DNA from: Mytilisepta virgata
Lineage: Eukaryota > Mollusca > Bivalvia > Mytilida > Mytilidae
Length of the DNA: 64,000 nt
Assembly: GCA_028015205.1 (NCBI GenBank)
Contig: CM051521.1
Coordinates: 124,132,614-124,196,613, forward strand
Direction: 5' to 3'
Shown one piece after another: positions 12,501 through 27,500 of this stretch; position 1 is the stretch's first letter, and each line of letters opens with the position of its first letter. A program made the position numbers and the translations under genes. The notes beneath the pieces are model-generated. The model did no database searches. It saw nothing but the letters and a program-made list of their open reading frames with translations, and had not been told where the DNA came from.

Positions 12501-15500
12501 TAATGACAGAGAGTGCTACAACACAGAATAATTTTAAATTGTCACTTAATATACTGTCTGAAACAAGAAAAGTAAGTTTAATCAACAAGAATCGATCCTT
12601 TGTTAATGATTTTCTAATATTCTATTTAAAAATTTCAAAAGCCATTTCACAATTTTTCAGTGAGTCAATTATAAATCTTTAATTGGGGTATATGTAATTT
12701 CTTCGTTAAAGAATAATTGGAAACTAAATGCTTTGCATATGTTAAGTTCATCTATTGGTCTTCTTTCCTATTTTTTCAGCAATGTAAGGAATTGGATGGT
12801 ATATTTATGGTACTATGGAGCCATCTGTACACAATGACACATCATACAAAGTCGTCACACAGTACAGAGTTTTCAGATGAGACATTAAATAGTATACTAT
12901 CTACATGTGATGTTCTTGGTATGTTATCTCTATGCATTGACACGTGCAATTTACTTTTTAAGTCATCTGTACACAAATACACATGGGATTGTGATAAGTC
13001 ATATATACACAATGACAAAATGTGATGTTCTTATGCATTGACACATGTGATCTACTTTATAAGTCATCTGTACACAAATACACATGGGATTGTGATAAGT
13101 CATATATACACAATGACAAATGTGATTTTGATAAGTCATCTGTATAAACTAACACATGTGAACTTGGTAAGTCATCTGTGTATAGTGACACATGTGATCT
13201 GGTACGTCATCTATACACACTGATTTGATCTTGGTAAGTCATCTATACACGATGACACGTGATCTTGGTAAGTCATGTGGTCTTGGTAAGTCATAAATAT
13301 ACACAACAAAATGATGTATCCAAAAACAGTCAATGTGATCTTGGCAAGGTGACAAACATCATCTTGATAAGTGTCCTATACACAATGACATGTGATTTTG
13401 GTAAGTCACCTCCACAGTCACATGTGTGACGTCAAATGATACATCAAACAATACAAGGTCTTCATCTGACATTATAAATCTTAGTAAATGTGGATTAATC
13501 TCTTTTTCACTTTAATACAAATGGGACTAATGTATTAAAAAAGTTAATTATTGTACAATTGGTCTCACTGAAACTTTCAATTGTTGTTAAAGTATTTTCA
13601 ATTGTGTTAATTTACATGTATTTTATTTGTCAAATTTTCTTTACACTTCAGTAGTGAAAGCCTTCTCTTATTTTCTGAGTTGCAGTAATTTTAATTTAGA
13701 TCATTACGTATTCTAGGAAAGTATGAGAAGAGTAATGTTTTAAAAGAACATGGTGGCCTTGGCAGACGACACTTTGTTTTAAGTGGACAATCATACAAGT
13801 TACTAGCATCATCTTTAACTCATATCAGAGATCTCTCAGATCTTAATGATAAAAATCAGCAAAAACTAAAGGAATTATCAGGACAATCTAAACCAGCTGA
13901 GGTATATAATTCATTTTGTTTTATACTAATAAATAAATGCTGACTGATTCGGTGGAAGTGGATTCAGCAATATGGTTCTTTATTGACTAACAATAGAATA
14001 TAAGCCTAAATATGATAAAACCTGTCAATACAATACAAAATTTCAAAGTACACCAATACAGCACATACCAGTATTGACTAGTCAATATATTCGACTTGTT
14101 AGTTAATAAAGGATCATATTGACTAGTAAATATGACTTATTTGACTGATAAGTCAATAAATGTATAATTGCGCAAGGTTTTCCATATTTGCTTAGTTATT
14201 GGACCTTGGATAGCCATATTGAACTTCGGTTTCGCCTGACCAATAACAAAGCCAATATGGAAAACCTTACGCAATAATACTATAATATTTGCATGCTAAC
14301 ATGGGACACAACTGAAACATTTTGAATTAGATTTGTTACTTATCGTCGTCAGTTTACAAAAATTAAAAGTTGACTCCAAACATGTCTGTTATAGAAAATG
14401 CTCTTCTAAAGAAACAAACAGCTGCTACTTCCAATAATACTAAAAAGTATTTGAGGAATTTATTTAAAAGAATTTCTTGTAAGTGACTTCATATTGAGGT
14501 AGTGAGTTTTATGAGCTAATGTCAAGATTGTTATGAAATAGAAACAAAATACAATTGTGTCGCAACATACAGGATATGCATTTCGTACATATTCTAGTTT
14601 TATTTTTAAAGCCAGTTTTAATATATCTTGTGCATATTCTTCATTTATTTCAGATTGCACAATCATTAGTTCATGATGGATATCTGCAGATGAAGAAGGC
14701 TTTGAGTTTTGATGAAACATCTACTTCAGAATGTAAATATGGGATGGATGAGGCTTACTTAATGGTAGCTAAGTATTGTGATACTTTCCTCAGAATGGAA
14801 GAGGATGGTGAGTGAATAGAAAATACTGGTTTTATGACATTTTTAGTTTTCTCCATGGTGATATCAAGGTCATCGGAACAGATCGAGGCATCCAGTTACC
14901 TATAATATGTTATACATAATGCAACAGAGCTCATTAAGAATGAGGAGGACAAACATACCTAAGGAGCAATCCAAAAAACGCAGTCCAATAGACAAACAAA
15001 ACCTGGGAAGACAAACGAACAACCACAAGCACAACAAACACCGAAAACTAAAAAAACGATGAACAGCATGAACTCCTATAAAAACCGGGAGTGAACTCAG
15101 GTGCTCCAGAAGGGTAAGCAGTTCTGCTCCGTATACAGCACCCGTCGTGAAGTTCGACAAAGTCAATCCGGTGGTACATGTAGTTATAAATTGGTGATCT
15201 TTGCTGTCTGCATCCATAACCAAAATTGAAAGACCATTCAGCTAAGGAAAATTAAAAATCATCACCTAATAATTGGTACAAAATTGTAGTGAAATAGTCC
15301 TTCAGTTGTTCTTTTGAAAGTCACAACCTTGGACCCATATGGCTATCATTACAAGAATTAGAAAATTCACCATAGAATTATTAAAAAATTATGAACTTTG
15401 CCAGTTAGTGGATCCTTTTCAGAATAGTGTCTGGTTGTCAGATCAACTGTTCAATTTTATTGGTCTAAAAATACCATACTTTAAAAAATTTAGTTCTCTA

Positions 15501-18500
15501 AATATAAGTTTTGTAAATCTTCAAGTTGTCAGTGTGGTTCAAATCTTGAATATGGCAACAGTAGCAGACATTATTATGAGATTGTTATATGATTTTATTC
15601 CAGAGGAAATATCATTAAGACAGACTGATTCAGAAACCTTTACTGCCACAGTTATAGTCTGTTTATTAAATGCTATGAAATTCGATTGTAAAGAAGCTAG
15701 ACAAAGATTTCCTAGACTTCTACAGCTTGTGGAGATGTATCCAAACACAATCAATAAATTTAAAGAGAAGGTAATTTTCATGGTAAAACATTCCTCAGAT
15801 TTTTACAGCTTGTGGAAATGTTTCCAAATGCAATCCATAAATTTAAATAGAAGATAATTATGGTGGAATACTCTTACATAATGGATAAGTCACTTGTATA
15901 ACTTGCGTTAAATTTTCTGTGGTGTTCTGAAAACAATCAAATTCTATGTTACTAAATTCTATGTTACTGAATTACCTATAACTAAAAATTTACATCCCAA
16001 TTTCAGTGTGAAGAAGTTCCCTGTTGGATGTTTATTGTGTGGATAGGTCAGATGGTAGCATTACTAGACAAACCAGAGGCTGATGCAGTCCAGAACATTA
16101 TAAAAGAAATGTCTAGAACCTATCCACAAGTTTGTATTCATTTCATGAACTAAAGAATTAAGAAATAGGTTTAAAGAGTGTAGCAAAGGACAATGTTAGA
16201 GAATTTGGTTTAAGATCTTCTTGTCTGAAACCATGGAGCCAATATGAACCAAATATTAACAATTTTTATGTAATACATAGTTTAAGTATGGTACAAAGAT
16301 ATACTGTGGATTCATTAAAATTCGTTGTATACCAATTTTCGTGGTTTTCATGGGTTCTAGTAAACCACGAATTAAACTATCCAACGAAAAATAATATTTT
16401 TACTTGAGCTTCAATGCACTCAAGTTTGAAACCACTGAGTTTTGATGTACCTATCCGAGACAACATTGAACAATTGCGTTTTTACAGGATGTAGTTGGAT
16501 ACTGACATATGATGGGTCAGCTATATCCACAGTGGATGTAATTTTGTCTTTGGTAACATATAAACGTTCAAACAATTTTCTTTAAAAATATTTAGACTGT
16601 GTAAATTGTTGCGGAATTCACTCACAGTTTTTTTTTAATTCAAACATTCAAGAAAAATATTAATCCTAAGTAGGCCTAAACAATACAGAATTTCTCATAA
16701 ATTACAGTAATAACATCTTGTAAAAAGACAGTAAAGCAGAAATTATTGAAATTATCGTAATCGGATTAAAAATTTGTATGTATATGCCCGAGGTATTTGG
16801 TGACAAGTGATTGCAATTTTGTCAATATATATTTCACACCTGATTAACCTAACAAGTAAATAATTACGGATTTTGTTAATCTTGTTAAATTCATTACAAG
16901 CTTTGTTCCGTTATAAATTTGAAGAATCTGTTTGTTAGACTTTTGTTTTATAAGCGCTTAAAATCAGTACTTTACTGTACAATATCAATGTCTGATCGGC
17001 ACGCTTTGTCGCGATATTTTCATGATATCATGTGCCAAGCCACAAATTTCAGTATTTCAACAACATTTTATATATATATTTCTAAGCCAGAAATCCACGA
17101 ATTTACGTATCTAACAAAATGCCTTTTTTTCTTTATCCACGAAAATTGGTATCCATGAAAATAAATGAATCCACAGTATATGGATAAAATGAAATTTGAG
17201 TTGTCCAATTCATTTGCTATTATTCTCCATCAAAGTATTGGACTACAGTCAAACCTGTCTATAAAGGGCACCAAAGGGACTAGAAAAAGGTGCCCTTCAT
17301 GAACAAGAGCCCTCTACACAGAGGTTAATTTTACATGCTTTGTTTATGAATGGGACTTTTTCACTGTGCCCTTTATAGACAGTGATTTGCTATATAGAGG
17401 TGTCCTTTAAAGCAGGCTTGACTGTACTTTAACAGATTTTGAGACCCTCACAAAGTTGGGCAATAGAGGTTGTGAGTTAGAATCCAACTCATGTTGAGGT
17501 GTGTTTGACTAAAATCTTAATTGGCTATGATTGCCTGTTATCCTGCTGGAGACGGTGGCTCTCTAGGTATTCTGGCTTCCTCCACCAATAAAAAATGGCC
17601 ACCATGATATAGCTAATTATTCTGGAACCCCAATAAACCAAACTTTAACAGTTTTTCTGTCTTACTTTGATTATGATATAGTATAAAGGTACAGTGTATA
17701 TATATAGATAAAGATACTACTGTTACATTATTATTTATTAACAGGCAGTGGCGTATCCATTTAGACTGAGCAGTGAGGGTTATAAGTTTGGTACCTCTAC
17801 ACAAGACAAGAGAAATAAAGCTGTTGTTCAAGAGTAAGTACATTCATTTACACATTCATCTTATTTTTTTGTTTCATATCTTTTTATATTGACATGTTTT
17901 GGTTTTTTTTCCTTTAGGATCTATATAATGTATATAAACGTTGTATTTTAAAAATAGTGGATAACTAATTTTTTTGTTGTCCTAATCCAGCAAAGGCTGT
18001 GACATTTTATATATCATTTATTTCTACAAATTCAATTTTCCACAAATTTATGACATAAATTTACCAGAACCAACTTGCATGGACCCTAAACTGTACATTC
18101 AGTTTTACTAGGAGATCTAGTTATTCCTAAATCTTTGATAATTCTTTTTCACTGGTTTCATTAAGATAAATCAAGTCCACTTTCCATAATGGTAAAAGTT
18201 GTGTGTACTAAGGATGCATTTTTCCTGAAAACATTGCATAATCAGTAGGTTCCTATTTATACAAAAATTAATATGTTCATTAATAATTGTAAATCTTTTG
18301 CAATTAATGATAATAATATATTAATTAATATGATTTCAATACATGTACATGATATCTATTGAATATTACTTAGTAATTTACTAGCAAAAAGCAAAATTAT
18401 TGTGATACTCATCCTATCAAGCTTCTGCATTCATTTCTAAATTTACCCCATCTCACATACATAATTGAAGTAAAACCTTATGATAATTCTGTATAATTAA

Positions 18501-21500
18501 AGGTCACAAACTTATATGTGTATTTGGCTAATAAAATAAAGGCAAGTTTTATATTTATTAGAATAGAGAATTTGTTAAATGATTCCCTGGTGTCGAAGTT
18601 TATCAGTGCATTAGAACAGTTTTCTCAGCCAGATCAACTGTTTAAAGTAAGTATAAAGATAAATAATGGAAAATTTGAAAATTGTATTTTAGGCATAGTA
18701 AGATATTGGCAGGGTTGTCTTTATATCTTATGGTCTATGTTTGGTTACGGGTTGACGTAAAGTGTGTTTGTTAATATGAATTGGAGTCTTGCCCCGAAAC
18801 AAAAGGTTAGAATTTATAGACTGTATACTTATATAGGTCCGACACTTACTACTTTAAAACTTTAGCAAGAACCAAGATTCAGAATCCCTACTGATTGCCC
18901 TGCATATACTGTGATATTTTTATTTGACTAGGATTGGTATGAAGACACCAAGTTATTGTTCAGTAAAAAGGAAAACAAGAAGCAGATAATGGCAGAGTTT
19001 ACAAACATGTTTAAGTTAATATTTGATCATTCTTCTGTGTCATCATCAAGACAGTCGGTAGATTCCAGTCAAGGACTGACACAAGTATCCCAAGCATCAA
19101 TAGTAGAAACTGGAAACTATATACGAAAATTTGGATCGGTAAGTATTTAAATATGAAGAGTGTGAAAATTTTGTAGATTCGACCTATTGTTCTACCTATT
19201 CTGTTTTCCTGGTTCAGAAGTGGAAATTATCATTTATTTGTAAGTATTTCAGGTATGGAGGAGAGGGGGAAATATTTGAATTCTAGATGGTCACAACAAT
19301 TCCAGGCTTACGTTTTTGGTACTTTGGAAAGATTGATTGTGTACATTAATATTCAAGGATCAGGAGTACAGGAACTGAAGTTGCATTCATTTGTTTGACT
19401 CAATACTCCAAGTGAAAGAAATGAAACCATTTAAATAGCTGTAGCATTGTGAATGTGCACATCATATTCAGGGATGTCAAAAACCTGACAAACTTGCTTG
19501 AAGACTGGAAAATGTAATTCAACAGCAAAATTATTTCTTTGTATTTCTTTGTAGTGGCGAAATATGTGATAAATAGATTAATACATGTACATGGTCTTTT
19601 TCATATTGCCCGTGTTAACAGCCCTCGACTGATATTGTCCCTTGGGGCCAATATCAAGGTCTCGGGCTGATAACAAGGGCAATAAAATAAATCAATAAAA
19701 TATAGTTGATTGTTTTGATTAAACATTATTAAACAGATCTAAGATTAGAAGTTTCTATTGACTCTTTAGTACTTCTGTGGTATTGTAGCCTACCTATTTT
19801 TCAACAAGACAAAGATGTTTTTAATTAAGTCATTAGATAATGTAAATTCAGAAATTATGTTTGAATTTATTATTGGGAAAATTTTAGACAGCATTGTGAG
19901 ATTAATGAATTTTCCATAGAAATTAATGTCATTTTTTAAATTGTTTTTCTGAATATAGCTAGCAAAAATCAAAATTTAAATTTTAGCTATTGCTATCTCA
20001 ATCCTTTCTTACCAGTTTTGTTTGTACTACTAAAATATCACAATTCTTTTCATATTAACAGTATTTGGCGAGAACACAGCCATTGATAAATAGTATTGTA
20101 AATTTATTTCAGAAATTCAAGAAAGATGTAGAAAAGCTGTTTGGAAAGGACGGATCAAAACTAGCCTCCATGTCACTAAGGGTTTGTAAATTATACTTTT
20201 ATTTGCCATTAAGCAAATTTTATATTAATTTATTTTCTATTTTTCATTGTAAAATAATTCTATTAAATCAGTATTTCAGGAATTTAAATAATAGTGTCTT
20301 GGATTTTATTTGATATATTTTTCTACATTTACCATAGGGGCCTCGGTGGCTGAGTGGTCTAGATAGTTCGTCATGACTACTAATAATCGCTAAGTCTGTC
20401 AACGCTGAGGTTGTGAGTGTGAATCTCACCTGTGAAGGGATGTGTTCAACTCCGATCTTAATTGACAAGGATTGCAAATTTTCCTATCGAAGTTGGTGGT
20501 TCTCTCCGGGTACTCCGGCTTCCTCCACCAATAAAAACTGACTGCCGCGAAATAACCAGATGTGCTGAAAACGGCATAAAACCCTAACTAAACAAACAAA
20601 CAAACACATTTACCATATGTTGATCTTTTTCTAATTTTTGAAGTTATTCATATAAGTTTTATATGACATATTCACAATTAAACATAAAATTTATTGAATT
20701 AAAATGTATTGAAATGACAAAACTCATGTCACAACTATTTTTTCTTAGGAGTTCCAGGTGTCATTCAGTAAATTGTACAATGAAATGGACGAGGAGGTTA
20801 AGGGTATAAAAAAGAAAACAGAACTCATTCCTCCAAAATCTCTGGGTGATTACTGTGAATGGTTAGCTGACTTTAATGCCAGTACTCAAGGACGAAGGCT
20901 AGAGATTCCAGGTAATTCAGTGAAATCATAACTGAGGACCAAAGATACATAGTTCTGACAAGAAAAATTCCAATCCCCAGGTTTTTTTTCACATCACTGA
21001 ACCATGGTAGAATCATAATATTCAATACCCACAGGAAAAGATTCTATTTTGTATTTTCTTGCACACAAAAGATGTTGACAAAAATCCCTGCAACAGTTGT
21101 TGACCTTTTCCCGGTTGTCTATAAAAACTGCCAAAAAAATGAATAATTTCACTTTAAATCATCATTTTTCAATAACTTATCCCTAGAATTTTCTGTTATT
21201 GCAAAAGAAATGAAACTTTCAATGTTGAAAATAATCAACATATCCCTTATACAATCTAGTAGCCTACTAAAATTATTTGATAAAGAATAAATACAACATC
21301 ACAAAAGTTTAAATTGACAGGTAACCTACAAGTGAATCTGTGGAAAAGTTACATTTCTTTCGCAATAAAATATGTTATTACTGTCACTTTTTTGTTTCAT
21401 TGATACAAAATATAGATAGGGTCACCATCTTCATTTTTGTGTCACCTGCGGAACGCATGGTCGACACAGGGATCACTATCTGTCGTCTTGCGTCGTCACA

Positions 21501-24500
21501 CTTTTCTTCTATCCTCAACTGCTCGTAAACCGCTCTAAGGAATTTGATGAAACTTTCTCTGTGCATTAACCTTAATGCAAAGGTGTGCATATATATTTCA
21601 TTTTTAGAAAACTTTAAATTTTTTTGGTAAAAATTGACATTTTTGCAAAAAAAAAGGGGGGGGGGCAAAACTTCTATCCTCAACTACTCTATAACCGCTC
21701 AAATGAATTTGATAAAAATTTCTCTGTGCATTAACCTTAATACAAAGGTGTGCATGTATATTTCATTTTTAGAAAATTTTAATTTTTTTTTTGTAAAAAT
21801 TGACATTTTTGCAAAAAAAAAGAGGGGGGATCTTCTATCCTCAACTTCTCTATAACCGCTCAAAGGAATTTCCTTAAACTTTCTCTGTGCATTAACCTTA
21901 ATGCACAGGAGTGCATGTATATTTTATTTTTAGAAAATTTTAATTTTTTTTCCTAAAAATTAACATTTTTGAAAAAAAGGGGGGGTAAAAACTTCTATCC
22001 TCAACTACTCCATCACCGCTGAAAGGAATTTGATGAAGCTTTCTCTGTGCATTAACCTTAATGTACAGGTGTACATATATATTTTATTTTTAAAAATTTC
22101 AAAATTTTTTTTGTAAAAATTGACATTTTTGAAAAAAAGGAGGGGGTTCAAAACTTCTATCCTCAACTACTCCATAACGGCTCACAGCAATTTGATGAAA
22201 CTTTCTCTGTGCATTAACTTTAATGCAAAGGTGTGCATATATTTCATTTTTAGAAAATTTTAATATTTTTTGTAAAAATTGACATCTTTGGAAGACTCAC
22301 ACATTTTTACTGTGGAAATCAATCAGCTTTATGTCCTGTCTGTAGTACAATAAACATCTATATTTGACGTTACGCTTATTTTTGCTTTTTGACGTTTGTT
22401 TTCAGTCTATATACAGTAATCAATTTAATATACATGTACTAAAAGAAACAAATCTGGTGGCCGTAATAAAATTTATATCAATAAAAAGATAATTTCAATG
22501 GCAATAATATTTCATTTTTCAAAAAAATTCTAGGGACATTCTATGTGTTTACACACGTGTTTGCCAAAACTTGAAACACCATATTTCAGCAATATTAGAG
22601 TGACATAAATAATTTCTTTTATTTTCAGATGCAGTCCAACATACTCTAGTTGCATGTAGAATTTTATAAAAATCTGAAACATAGCCCAATTACATGTAGG
22701 TACCTCCTACCTTAAACAGTCTTTTTCCATGTTTATCCTTTGGGATGTTGTCACTGTATCTTTAAATATAAAAAGAGATTTTCTGCTATTGATTTTACTG
22801 ATTTGATAGATTTTCTTTATATGATAGGACAATATGATGGAGAAAGTAAACCATTGCCAGAGTATCATATAAAGGTTGTAGGATTTGATCAAAGGGTATG
22901 TATCCCTGTGTATTTGATATTTGGTGTTTTGCAGGAAATTTTTCATTTTTCGCCAATTTGATTTTCTTGATTCCTTCTCATCCAAAAAACTGATTATTTT
23001 TGCCCTTGTCTTCTAAATGATCAGGTGCATTTTTATCCTTTAGACAAAAAAATTCCAAAGATTTTATTTGTAAAAGTATTTATATTAATATTTAAATATT
23101 TTTAAAAATTAATTTAAGGCAATCTAGGAGTATGAATCAAGTGCAAATCGTTTCATTGCCCAATTCATACAAGTCATCAACACCAACAGAAGGAAGAAAA
23201 ACTAAATATTATCTATAATTTTATTTAGGCATATACTTAGAAATGTTTGTTAATATAGGCATATGTTGATTGCACATATGGGTTTATCTGTAGGTTTTGG
23301 TGATGTCCTCAATCAGAAAACCTAAACGTATAACCATACGAGGGAATGATGAGAAAGAATATCACTATTTAGTGAAGGGAGGAGAAGATCTCAGACAGGA
23401 TCAAAGAATAGAACAACTCTTCCATTTAATGAATCTGGTCTTTCAGAAAAATCCTGCTTGTCGTCATCGTAAACTTACTGTTAGAACATACCAGGTCATC
23501 CCCATGACAACCAGGTTAGTAATTCTGCCTGATGTCATTGTAAAATAAATGTTAGAACATTCAAGGTCATCCCTATGACAATGAGGTTAGTAATCCTGCT
23601 TGTCATCATCATAAACTTAATGTTAGAACATTCCAGGTCATCTCCATGACAACCATGTTAGTACTGAGATTAAGTTAGAGCTCTGTGGGTATAATAAATC
23701 ATATGTCAGAAGTTTAACATAGAAACGATTGGTATATTTACTTAGATTTCCTTTGTTGATGAGAACTCAGTTAAAACCAAATATTTTTATAATGGTCATA
23801 TATTGCAAAGATTTCAAATTTTCAAAGAAGAAGTGATTTCAGAAATTGATCAAGATATTGTATTGAATTATAACCATGGTGATACACTGTAAATTACAAT
23901 TAATTAGGAACTGTGCTTCAAGATGAAAAAGTCATTTAATGGACTATTTTCAGATTTATATCTGACCCCCAAGACCACAAATTATTCTTCTACAGACAAA
24001 CTTAGGTTTAAGGAAAATTTAATGAAAAATTTTGCTGAAAGTGTTTGTTAAACCACAGAACATGCTTGATCCAAATTTAAGGGGAAAATTTGTGATCTCT
24101 TAAAGAATTGTTTACCATGATACAAAAAGGAGAAAAATGTTAACACACCAACATCAAAATAGCTGATGATGTGTAGACAGATTATGTAATTTCTTTAATT
24201 AAATGTGTTTTTTTTTTCATTTTAAATTACAGAGTTGGTTTGATAGAATGGGTAAAAAATACAATACCTCTGAAAGAATTTCTACGAGGAAGTTTAACAG
24301 AGAGAGAAAACATTGATGACAGGAAGTAAGAACTTATCATATGTCTTATGTATGTGATTTGTATTCAGAATTCACAGAAATCTTAACAGTGTAACTAAAT
24401 CACCTTGAAAAGATTATTTCGCCAAATTTCTATGCCAAAAATGTTTATATTTTGACTTGACAAAAGTAAGATAGACAAATTATTTGGAAGAAGAGAGTTT

Positions 24501-27500
24501 AAAATAATGTTATATGCATAATTTACAGAACTGGTCCAGCAGCATTACAATTGGAATGGTTAAAGAAATTAGTAAAGGAAGGACAAGTGTTACAGTATTG
24601 TCAGATGTATCAAAAATATAACAAAACTGAAACCATCAGAGAATTCCGTAATAAAGAAAGTAGAATTCCATGGGATCTCATGAGGTTTGTACAGTATTTG
24701 AACTTTAAGATTTACGACTTCCTGGTGTAATATCTCATAAGTTTTAAAGATTTTCACAATCCCTTAGGACCAATTACAGATCTGCTATCTTAACTTTTAA
24801 TCTTAGAAAATATGAAATTGTAATATATTATACATGTATATGAAGTATCTCTGTATACTTAGATAATATTTTGCTTTACCCATTTGTTAATTTGGGCTTA
24901 TGAATCTGCTATTCAACAAGTTGGTTTATTGTTCCACATTTTTTGCCTAAAGTATTGCACATGAAGTGCATCAAACTTGGTATTATAGAGTATGTTTTAT
25001 TTTCAGGATTTTTATATGCTGGATTTCATGTAGTATTTTCCTAGAGTGAAAGGCTTTCTCATATATTTGCTATTATAAGTTTGATTTCTATAACTAAAGT
25101 AGAAATTTTTTTTACTGGTATGAATGTGTTTTAGGAGATCTTTCCAGCAGATGAGTACATCACCAGAAGCTTTCCATGTCTTACGTGTTAACTGTGCCAT
25201 ATCACATGCTGTTATGTCAGTGTGTCAGTATATTTTGGGTATAGGTGACAGACATCTTTCCAATAGTATGATTGACCTTAATACAGGACAGATGGTTGGC
25301 ATTGACTTTGGACATGCCTTTGGTTCAGCAACACAGGTATGGTTATATACTACTAGTTTATGGTAACTGAAGTTTGGAGCTAAAATGCATTTTGAAATGA
25401 AAATCTGTGCCATCTTTATACCTGATTAATACCCCAAAGCATGATTTTGATATTGCCAGGTATTTATGTGTATTACATGTATATTAGACATACATCTTTA
25501 CTTGATTTGGCAAAATATTATGACTTTGTTCATATTTTAATTCAAAAGTCAGTTACAGACAATGACTCTACCTACTTTTGAAAAAGTTACTAGTAGTTTG
25601 CTCTACAGGTTGATTATAAACAAGTTCTGCTGATTAAAATCAATAGCTCCTCAGGTGTTACCAAATATTAGTAATAGATATTCATATATCAAATTAATCT
25701 GTACCTTTGTCTCAACAGTATTTCGATCTAATGATCAATTTATCTGTTACAGTTTTTACCAATACCAGAATTAATGCCATTTAGACTCACCAGACAGATA
25801 CGTAACTTAATGATGCCACTTCAGGAGAAAGGATTAATGGAGAGCACAATGATCCACTCACTGAGAGCTCTGCGGGAGGATTATGATTTGTTGATGAATA
25901 CCATGGATATATTTATAAAGGAACCATCTTTAGATTGGTTGGTATGTATCAATAATTGTATTACAGCACATCAACCGGTCTCAGACATCATGTGAAAAAT
26001 AGATTCTATCAGAATTCAATGAAAAATATGTTGTTTCAGTGATGCATTTCAATGTGCTTACATTTTTCATATTTTTAAAAGGAGATAGGAAATTGTTGTA
26101 AGGGAGATAATCTGAAACTGGGTCATACACATGGTTGAAGAAAAAAATGACTTCACAGATATAACTGTCGTAATTTTATATTCCTATACATATTATATTT
26201 ATTTTGACAGTTGAATGCAGAGAAGCAGAAACAGGCTATGGGTGAAGATTCTATTGAAGGTAAGCTCATATCTTACCATCTATTTGATACAAATGAATTT
26301 TCATTCACTGCTTTTGATTTTAAATTTTAAGTCAGGAAAAATATAGCCCTATGGTGCCTTGTTTTATATGTTCAGAATGTCAGCCAGATTTTCTTACAAA
26401 GCAAAATTTTGGCAACTTGAATTTCACCATTATCAACCTTGTAAGTAAATTTTATATGAATTTAATTTGAAATGCAAGTGAATAATAAAACTTTTTTAGC
26501 ATTTCACATGAAAGACACCTCTAAAAATTTTCATGTAAAAAGTAGCACAAAAGCTTGATGTCATGGAATTCTGGACATAACAATAAAATTATGAAAATTA
26601 ACTTTTAATGGGAGAACTGTATGAAATTCTTATTTCACAGATATTGAAGAAACAGAAGGTGACATATCTTGGTTTCCTAAACAGAAAGTCTTGTATGCTG
26701 TCAGGAAGCTAAAGGGACATAATCCAAGATTAATAACGAGGTAAGAACTTGGGGAAGTGTAGATTTAATTAAAAAGTAAAGAAACCTGTATGCTGTGAGC
26801 ACTTTACAGGGACATAATCCATGATTAATTGCATATATACATCTATCATGAACTAATTTTTAAAACACAGACCTGGTTATTTCCTCTTTAAAGTGGAATT
26901 CTGCATTTGGAAGTCCGGATTTGTGTGTTATATGTTTCCTTTATATAACATAATAAAATGCTGCAAAAGTATCATTTCCAGTCTTCTTTTCCTATTTGTT
27001 GAAATTAACACTTCTAGAAGGGACAAAATTAATGTACAATAGTAGGAGAATGTAGCTAAAGGGAAATAAATAAATGATAAAATTCCCAATGTTAGGTTCA
27101 CTAGCCTTGGTCACAACCTAGAAACCTAAAAAAAATCAGTGACTAGACCCATTTGAAATTTTGTAAACTATTGTGTGACATTTTGGTGTATTGAATACAT
27201 AAGTTGTCTCCTTGACATGGTATTATTATTTGAAAATACCTGTACAATGGTATTGCCAGCTCTGATGTTAGTATTTCAATACCTGTACAATGGTATTGCC
27301 ACCTCTGATGTTAGTATTTTAATACCTGTACAATGGTATTGCCACCTCTGATGTTAGTATTTTAATACCTGTACAATGGCATTGCCACCTCTGATGTTAG
27401 TATTTTAATACCTGTACAATGGTATTGCCAGCTCTGATGTTAGTATTTTAATACCTGTACAATGGTATTGCCACCTCTGATGTTAGTATTTTAATACCTG

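Noticed and set aside
15339..15603. Coding extension upstream of PRKDC exon 20
   Set aside because: The frame is open but lies before the TTTTATTCCAG acceptor and does not match the family; it is intron read-through.
20337..20420. tRNA gene
   Set aside because: The tRNA-like head continues into a SINE body with a tail and target duplication, and its stems are imperfect.
21384..21855. Frames of 73-99 codons in the 21437-22290 repeat
   Set aside because: They are formed by the tandem units of the repeat and have no protein family signature.
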